A program made the translations under genes and the position numbers. From assembly GCA_963784135.1 (NCBI GenBank), contig CAWAQG010000002.1, positions 1 through 64,000 on the forward strand: a DNA stretch of 64,000 nt. Reading direction: 5' to 3'. Every line of letters starts with the position of its first letter. Position 1 is the first letter of the stretch. The notes beneath the pieces are model-generated. The model made no database searches and had not been told where the DNA came from. It was given only the letters and a program-made list of their open reading frames with translations. This DNA comes from JADFXI01 sp963784135. GTDB lineage: Bacteria; Nitrospirota; Thermodesulfovibrionia; Thermodesulfovibrionales; Dissulfurispiraceae. This document shows, piece after piece, positions 59,000-64,000 of this stretch.

Positions 59000-60055
59000 A
59001 TGCCTGAAAAAACAATAGAATCAATCAGCGTAAAGCGTCTTGAGATCCTTGATGAGAAGGGGGAAACAGACAATTCGCTCATGCCTTCTTTATCCGACGA
59101 CGAGATAAGGAGGATGTATGAATTGATCATCCTATCGAGGATATTCGACAAGCGCGCATTGGACCTTCAAAGGGAAGGCAGGATAGGCACATATGCGCCT
59201 ATTGCCGGGCAGGAGGCCTCCCAGATCGGGAGCGCATGCGCCCTCGAAAAGTCCGACTGGATATTCCCGTCCTTCAGGGAGATGGGAGTTCATATAGCCC
59301 TTGGCTATCCCATCCATATGCTGTTTCAATACTGGGCCGGAGATGAGAGGGGGCTGATTACCCCGGAGGATTTAAATATTTTTCCCATATGCATCCCTGT
59401 GGGAACTCATATCCCCCATGCAACAGGCGCTGCCTTTGCCGCAAAGTATAAGGGAGACAGGACGGCGGTTATTGCCTATTTCGGAGACGGAGGCACCTCA
59501 AAGGGCGATTTTCACGAGGGGTTTAATATGGCAGGCGTCTTCAAACTGCCTGTTGTCTTTATCTGCCAGAACAATCAATGGGCGATATCAGTGCCGAGGG
59601 AGAGACAATCCGCTTCAAAAACCCTTGCTCAAAAGGCATGTGCGTATGGCTTTGAGGGCATACAGGTTGACGGCAATGACATATTTGCTGTTTATAAGGC
59701 GACAAAAGATGCCGTGGAAAAAGCGAAACATGGCGGAGGCCCGACCTTTATCGAATGTTTTACTTACAGGATGTCGCATCATACGACAGCTGACGATGCG
59801 ACAAGATACAGAAAGGAAGAGGATGTCGAGGCATGGAAACCAAAAGACCCTCTCTTAAGGTTGAAATTGTTCATGGAAAAAAAAGGGATATGGACGGAAC
59901 AATATCAGAAAGAGGTGGAAGACAGATCGAAAACCATTGTTGACAATGCAGTAATAACAGCGGAATCAATAAGTCCTTCCCGGCCTGGAGATATGCTTTC
60001 TTATACCTGTGAAACGCTCTCACCCCGGCAGACAAAACAGATGAAGGATTTCTGA
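59000..60055 (+). CDS. pdhA: Pyruvate dehydrogenase E1 component, alpha subunit
   Basis: A 351-residue thiamine-diphosphate subunit that decarboxylates pyruvate or a related 2-oxo acid. The TPP motif is AYFGDGGTSKGDFHEGFN...NNQWAISVP; ARIF-type start LIILSRIFDKRALDLQREGR and FIECFTYRMSHHTTADDATR with phosphorylation-loop wording are present. The substrate (pyruvate or branched-chain 2-oxo acid) is not certain. There is no Shine-Dalgarno; see the promoter. It is the first gene of a four-gene operon. Confidence 0.9.
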   Translation: MPEKTIESISVKRLEILDEKGETDNSLMPSLSDDEIRRMYELIILSRIFDKRALDLQREGRIGTYAPIAGQEASQIGSACALEKSDWIFPSFREMGVHIALGYPIHMLFQYWAGDERGLITPEDLNIFPICIPVGTHIPHATGAAFAAKYKGDRTAVIAYFGDGGTSKGDFHEGFNMAGVFKLPVVFICQNNQWAISVPRERQSASKTLAQKACAYGFEGIQVDGNDIFAVYKATKDAVEKAKHGGGPTFIECFTYRMSHHTTADDATRYRKEEDVEAWKPKDPLLRLKLFMEKKGIWTEQYQKEVEDRSKTIVDNAVITAESISPSRPGDMLSYTCETLSPRQTKQMKDF

Positions 60056-60056
60056 C

Positions 60057-61031
60057 ATGCCCGGGAACTCAAAAAAACTCAACATGGTCCAGGCAATAAA
60101 CCTTGCGCTCAGAGAAGAGATGCAGAGGGACGAAAACGTTATCGTGCTCGGAGAGGATGTCGGCATTGACGGAGGCGTTTTCCGAGTTACTGAAGGACTG
60201 CAGAAAGAATTCGGGGCCGAAAGAATTGTGGACACGCCCCTTGAAGAATCCGGCATTGTCGGCACCGCCATAGGAATGGCTGTATACGGATTAAGACCTG
60301 TCGCGGAAATACAATTTATGGGCTTTATCTATGCTGCTGTAGAACAGATTTACTCTCATGCGGCAAGGGTCCGCTCGCGTTCCCGGGGAAGATACACCTG
60401 CCCGCTGGTAATACGCACCCCTTACGGGGCCGGCATAAAACCACCCGAACTCCATTCGGAAAGTGCAGAGGCTTTTTTCTGCCACATGCCCGGGGTAAAG
60501 GTTGTCGTGCCGTCAACACCTTACAATGCAAAGGGCCTGCTGATCTCATCCATCAGGGACCCTGATCCGGTAATATTCCTTGAATCAACAAGGCTCTATC
60601 GCCTCATAAAAGAAGAAGTCCCTGAAGGCGAATATACCATTCCGCTCGGAAAGGCAAGGATTGTTCAGGAAGGCAAAGAGGTCACGCTTATTGCATGGGG
60701 GAGCATGCTCCACAGGGCGCTTCAGGCAGCGGAAGGCATTGATGCAGAGGTTATAGATTTAATGACATTGAGCCCCTTTGATGAGGAGACAATATTCAGG
60801 TCGGTCAAAAAAACAGGGAGGGTTGTTATAGTGCATGAAGCGCCGAAGACATGCGGGTTTGGCGCAGAGATATCGGCAACAATCGCAGAAGATGCAATGC
60901 TCTATATGAAGGCGCCTGTAATGCGGGTAACAGGCTACGATGCTGTTATGCCGCTCCCCAAACTTGAGGACCACTACGTGCCGACCTTTGAGCGCATAAG
61001 AAAGGCAATTGAAGAAATAATAAAATACTAA
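60057..61031 (+). CDS. pdhB: Pyruvate dehydrogenase E1 component, beta subunit
   Basis: A 324-residue E1-beta. MVQAINLALREEMQRDENVI, VLGEDVGIDGGVFRVTEGL, FGAERIVDTPLEESGIVGTA and EIQFMGFIYAAVEQIYSHAA are family signatures, and GAGIKPPELHSESAEAFFCH follows. The end has FGAEISATIAEDAMLYM. It starts one base after pdhA. Together they form the E1 heterotetramer. Confidence 0.92.
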   Translation: MPGNSKKLNMVQAINLALREEMQRDENVIVLGEDVGIDGGVFRVTEGLQKEFGAERIVDTPLEESGIVGTAIGMAVYGLRPVAEIQFMGFIYAAVEQIYSHAARVRSRSRGRYTCPLVIRTPYGAGIKPPELHSESAEAFFCHMPGVKVVVPSTPYNAKGLLISSIRDPDPVIFLESTRLYRLIKEEVPEGEYTIPLGKARIVQEGKEVTLIAWGSMLHRALQAAEGIDAEVIDLMTLSPFDEETIFRSVKKTGRVVIVHEAPKTCGFGAEISATIAEDAMLYMKAPVMRVTGYDAVMPLPKLEDHYVPTFERIRKAIEEIIKY

Positions 61032-61099
61032 ATTGCGGTAAACAGCGGAGGCTGGATGTATTTCCGCTGCTTGATACTTTTTAAAAAAAGGAGCGTGCC

Positions 61100-62272
61100 A
61101 TGCCGTTTGATTTTAGATTGCCGGATTTAGGTGAAGGCATAACAGAGGGCGAGATAAGAAAATGGCTCATTAAGGAAGGCGATGCGGTGGATGAGCACCA
61201 GAATGTCCTTGAGATAGAGACAGACAAGGCAATCGTAGAAGTACCGTCTCCAAAAGCGGGAAAGATAATAAAAATAAATAAAGAGGAAGGAGAGACGGCA
61301 AAGGTCGGGGAGGTACTGATTACTATTGCGGAAAAAGACGAAGTCCCTGAAGAAAAAACGAAGCTGGAAGAGACGCATAAATCCGTCTCTGTTGTCGGCG
61401 TCCTTCCCGAAGAAGAGCAGGTGCTCGCAACGCCCGCATCGCGTGCCGCTGCCAGGGAACTCGGCATAAATATCGAGACGGTGCTGGGTACGGGTCCGGG
61501 TGGGAGCGTCACGCTTGATGATGTCAGAAAGGCCGCCGGCAAGACCGGCAAAGCGGAGGACCGGTACGGACCTTCCGAGAGGGTAGCGCTGAGAGGGTTA
61601 CGGAAGACGATAGCGAAAAACCTTGTCTCCGCCCAGAAAACAACAGCCTCTGTCACAGGGATGGAGGAAGCCGACATTACCGAGTTATGGGACCTCAGGG
61701 AACGCGAGAAGAAAGCGCTTCTGGAGAAGGGGGTACACCTTACCTTCCTTCCTTTTATTATCAAGGCGGTGCACCATGCCCTCGCGGGGCATCCTCTGCT
61801 CAATGCTTCCATTGACGATGAGCTGGAGGAAATCATCATCAAAAAATACTACAATATCGCTATTGCCGTCGACACGCCGGACGGCCTCATGGTACCGGTA
61901 ATAAAAGACGCCGATAAAATGACCATCCTCGATCTTTCCCTTGAAATACAGTCGTTAAGCGTAAAGGCAAAGGAAAGGAAAATAAAAATAGAGGAGATGA
62001 AAGGGAGCACATTCACAATTACCAATTACGGGCACTTTGGCGGAATATTTGCGACCCCTATAATTAATTATCCTGACGTCGCAATACTCGGTGCCGGAAG
62101 GATTTCGCAGAAACCGTGGGTCAAAGGCGGCCAGATTGTCATCAGAAGAATTCTTCCCCTGTCTTTGACCTTTGACCACAGGGTGACCGACGGAGTTGAT
62201 GCCTCACAATTCCTGACGAAGATCGTCAACTATCTCGAAGACCCTGCGTTGCTTTTCATAGAAAGCGCATGA
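61100..62272 (+). CDS. pdhC: Dihydrolipoamide acyltransferase (E2)
   Basis: A 390-residue E2 with one lipoyl domain (1-80; lipoyl Lys in EIETDKAIVEVPSPKAG), a peripheral subunit-binding domain (about 110-150; ATPASRAAARELGI, GTGPGGSVTLDDV) and a catalytic domain ending in LSLTFDHRVTDGVDASQFL, with the active His in DHRVTDG. It transfers the acyl group to CoA. AAAGGAG lies before the ATG. The E3 gene is not in the window. Confidence 0.93.
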   Translation: MPFDFRLPDLGEGITEGEIRKWLIKEGDAVDEHQNVLEIETDKAIVEVPSPKAGKIIKINKEEGETAKVGEVLITIAEKDEVPEEKTKLEETHKSVSVVGVLPEEEQVLATPASRAAARELGINIETVLGTGPGGSVTLDDVRKAAGKTGKAEDRYGPSERVALRGLRKTIAKNLVSAQKTTASVTGMEEADITELWDLREREKKALLEKGVHLTFLPFIIKAVHHALAGHPLLNASIDDELEEIIIKKYYNIAIAVDTPDGLMVPVIKDADKMTILDLSLEIQSLSVKAKERKIKIEEMKGSTFTITNYGHFGGIFATPIINYPDVAILGAGRISQKPWVKGGQIVIRRILPLSLTFDHRVTDGVDASQFLTKIVNYLEDPALLFIESA

Positions 62273-63645
62273 ATCACGCCGGCCCTCTGGACCCCCTCTT
62301 CAGCCCTCAAAGCGTCATACTTATCGGCGCAGCCCACACAGAGAAAAAGCTTGGCGGCATCGTACTCAAAAATCTCCTGAAGTCAAAAGTAAGAATCTAC
62401 CCTGTAAACCCGAAATATGAGACGCTCATGGGAATAAAGGCTTATCCGTCAGTCAAAGCAGTAAGAGAGCTTTTTGATGCAAGCGGCGCACCGGTTGACC
62501 TGGCAATAATTATGAGGCCGGCTTCCGAGACGCCGGGAATTTTGAGGGAACTGCATCCATGGACAAAAACAGCCGTCATTGTCAGCGCAGGTTTTTCCGA
62601 GGCGGGACAGCCGGGACTGCAGGATGAGGTCAAAAATATAGGGAAAGAAACAGGGATCCGCCTGCTGGGACCTAATTGCCTGGGCGTGTATAATGCCCAC
62701 CAAAAGCTTGATACCTTGTTTATCGCCCGCGAGAAACTTAAAAGACCAAAAAAAGGCAATGTTGCCGTGATTTCCCAGAGCGGCGCCGTCATGACCTGTC
62801 TTTTCGAGGCAATGCGGGCATCAAACACCGGCATATCAAAAGCCGTCGGCTATGGCAATGCCGTTGATATCGACGAATCGGATTTTTACGATTACCTTGC
62901 CCGGGACCCTCATACCGAGATTGTTATTTCATATATAGAGTCGGTGGGTGACGGAAGAAAATTCATTAAGTCGGCGAGGGCGCTCTCCGAAGAGAAAACC
63001 CTGCTCATACTTAAATCAGGCAAGGGCTGCAGCGGCCAGGCTGCCGCTTTTTCGCACACCGGACGGCTTGCAGGAAGGTATGAGGTGTTCAGCTCCGTCC
63101 TCAGGCAGTTCGGCATAAAAGAGGCCGTTGATTTCGACGACCTCGTTGATTCCGCAAAAGCTCTTTCCTACCAGAAACCGGTAAAGCCGGGGAATGGACG
63201 AAGGGTCTGCATAGTTACCAACGGGGGAGGCTCCGGGGTGCTTGCCGCTGATGAGTGCATGAAGCTGCTTCTGGATGTTGCACCGGTACGGGAGGAAAAG
63301 GCCCAAAGGCTCAAGGAGGTGTTTCCGCCATTTTATGCAATGAGCAATCCCATTGACCTCACTGCCCAGGTAAAAGATACTGATTATGCTGTGGTGCTGG
63401 AGATGCTTAAGGATGATTATGACGGATTTCTTATTATAGCCTTGACAACAGTGACCGGCATTACCAATGCGCTCGCCGGCATTATAAAGGATTTCCGGGA
63501 AACAACAGACAAGCCGGTAGTGCTTTACACGGACAGCAATAGTTCCGCCCGATCCATAACAGCACTCTTCGAAAAGGCCGGGATACCGGTCTATCCCTCC
63601 CCTGAAAGGGCGGCAAGGGCATTAAATGCCCTCCTGGGCAAATAG
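62269..63645 (+). CDS. acdA: ADP-forming acyl-CoA synthetase, alpha subunit
   Basis: A 458-residue alpha subunit with a CoA-binding domain (about 5-130; SVILIGAAHTEKKLGGIVLK, IYPVNPKYETLMGIKAYPSV), then ligase domains with VISQSGAVMTCLFEA and the catalytic-His region AAFSHTGRLAGRYEVF. No ATP-grasp beta domain is present, and the next gene is unrelated. It makes ATP and acid from acyl-CoA. It overlaps pdhC by 4 bp, so it may convert acetyl-CoA from PDH or ACS into acetate plus ATP. The beta subunit must lie elsewhere. Confidence 0.85.
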   Translation: MNHAGPLDPLFSPQSVILIGAAHTEKKLGGIVLKNLLKSKVRIYPVNPKYETLMGIKAYPSVKAVRELFDASGAPVDLAIIMRPASETPGILRELHPWTKTAVIVSAGFSEAGQPGLQDEVKNIGKETGIRLLGPNCLGVYNAHQKLDTLFIAREKLKRPKKGNVAVISQSGAVMTCLFEAMRASNTGISKAVGYGNAVDIDESDFYDYLARDPHTEIVISYIESVGDGRKFIKSARALSEEKTLLILKSGKGCSGQAAAFSHTGRLAGRYEVFSSVLRQFGIKEAVDFDDLVDSAKALSYQKPVKPGNGRRVCIVTNGGGSGVLAADECMKLLLDVAPVREEKAQRLKEVFPPFYAMSNPIDLTAQVKDTDYAVVLEMLKDDYDGFLIIALTTVTGITNALAGIIKDFRETTDKPVVLYTDSNSSARSITALFEKAGIPVYPSPERAARALNALLGK

Positions 63646-63662
63646 CTTTACCTGTGGCAGCT

Positions 63663-64000
63663 ATGATAAACTTTTATGGGAATATGGACATAATCGACAA
63701 AAAAATGAATGACTCTCTGCGGCTGTTTGTGCAGAAAATAACCAAACTTCCGACCATCCCTGTGGTCGCCCATGAAATATTGAATGTGACAAGAAACAAT
63801 CTTATCTCTGTGGATACATTGGAAAAGATTGTGTGCAAAGACCCGGCCATTTCAGCCAAAATTGTGGGCTTGTCCAACGCCGCCTTTTTCGGATACCAGA
63901 TGCCGCATGCAACCGTAGCTGGCGCAATACAGAAAATAGGGTTCACCAATGTAAAGAATATAGCCCTGGGCATATCGTTAATGACAATCTTCGACGACAA
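63663..64000 (+). CDS. HDOD-domain protein, N-terminal part (cut by window end)
   Basis: The plus-strand frame from the ATG at 63663 (or 63684) stays open to the last base and gives 112 residues. It begins MINFYGNMDIIDKK and has LFVQKITKLPTIPVVAHEIL, then IVCKDPAISAKIVGLSNAAF and AIQKIGFTNVKNIALGIS, the signatures of the HDOD output/signalling domain. HDOD proteins are found in regulation of motility and stress. The C-terminus is outside the window. Confidence 0.85.
   Translation, partial: MINFYGNMDIIDKKMNDSLRLFVQKITKLPTIPVVAHEILNVTRNNLISVDTLEKIVCKDPAISAKIVGLSNAAFFGYQMPHATVAGAIQKIGFTNVKNIALGISLMTIFDD

Noticed and set aside
63674..64000. 108-codon minus-strand frame at the right end
   Set aside because: The plus strand carries an HDOD-domain reading frame with clear family motifs, so the minus frame is a shadow.
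1..64000. CRISPR arrays or rRNA genes
   Set aside because: I saw no regularly spaced direct repeats of 24-37 bp and no rRNA signature sequences anywhere in the window.

Overview
The window looks like a chromosome segment (about 48-50 % GC by eye) of an anaerobic, diderm bacterium that uses the Wood-Ljungdahl pathway. LspA, RlpA, a TonB-dependent receptor and TatA indicate an outer membrane. A bacterial-type CODH/ACS operon, an NfnAB-type transhydrogenase, a NuoEFG-like soluble module, NifA, a split-Soret-type cytochrome and a Crp/Fnr regulator suggest Nitrospirota (Thermodesulfovibrionia-like) or a Desulfobacterota relative. This placement is inference; no 16S gene is present.

Region 1-5.4 kb is accessory. 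A cobalamin riboswitch with a downstream terminator (minus strand) precedes a small cysteine-rich protein and an exported CbiZ-like corrinoid amidohydrolase that carries two frameshifts. It is followed by mobile-element-type genes (HTH, sigma-like), a HigBA-type toxin-antitoxin pair, and an orphan 3' half of a tRNA that looks like an attachment-site scar. Region 5.6-12.6 kb holds HicAB, TatA, a NifA activator, an orphan ParA, an EndoQ/PHP protein, tRNA-Gln(CUG), tRNA-Glu(CUC), an integrase tail remnant and a DUF433/DUF5615 toxin-antitoxin operon.

Region 13-21 kb is housekeeping: DusB, a DsrE-like protein, bactofilin, a second TatA, ScpA-HisG, MurB and NfnAB. Region 21.4-36.2 kb is the metabolic core on the minus strand: a four-gene NuoE / NuoF-CBS / ferredoxin / NuoG-like module, then the operon read in the order gph-cooC-acsE-acsD-acsC-acsB-cooS. 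NfnAB, the NADH-linked module and CODH/ACS together would connect NAD(P)H, ferredoxin and CO2/CO/acetyl-CoA. The corrinoid salvage genes at the left edge would serve the corrinoid protein AcsCD.

Region 37-43 kb is the trmFO-xerC-hslV-hslU-rlpA-argB cluster, threaded with short repeats, one of which lies inside trmFO. Region 43-53.7 kb has a split-Soret-type cytochrome with a DUF2892 protein and a Crp/Fnr regulator, endonuclease IV, small hypothetical proteins, a TonB receptor lacking a normal start codon, a RAYT element beside a duplicated fragment of nfo, and a four-PAS hybrid kinase. Region 53.9-64 kb has ileS-lspA-TPR, a VapBC pair with a broken toxin, and a pdhABC-acyl-CoA synthetase operon, ending in a truncated HDOD gene.

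Several genes have a -10 element only 5-9 nt before the start codon and no Shine-Dalgarno sequence, so leaderless mRNAs may be common in this organism.
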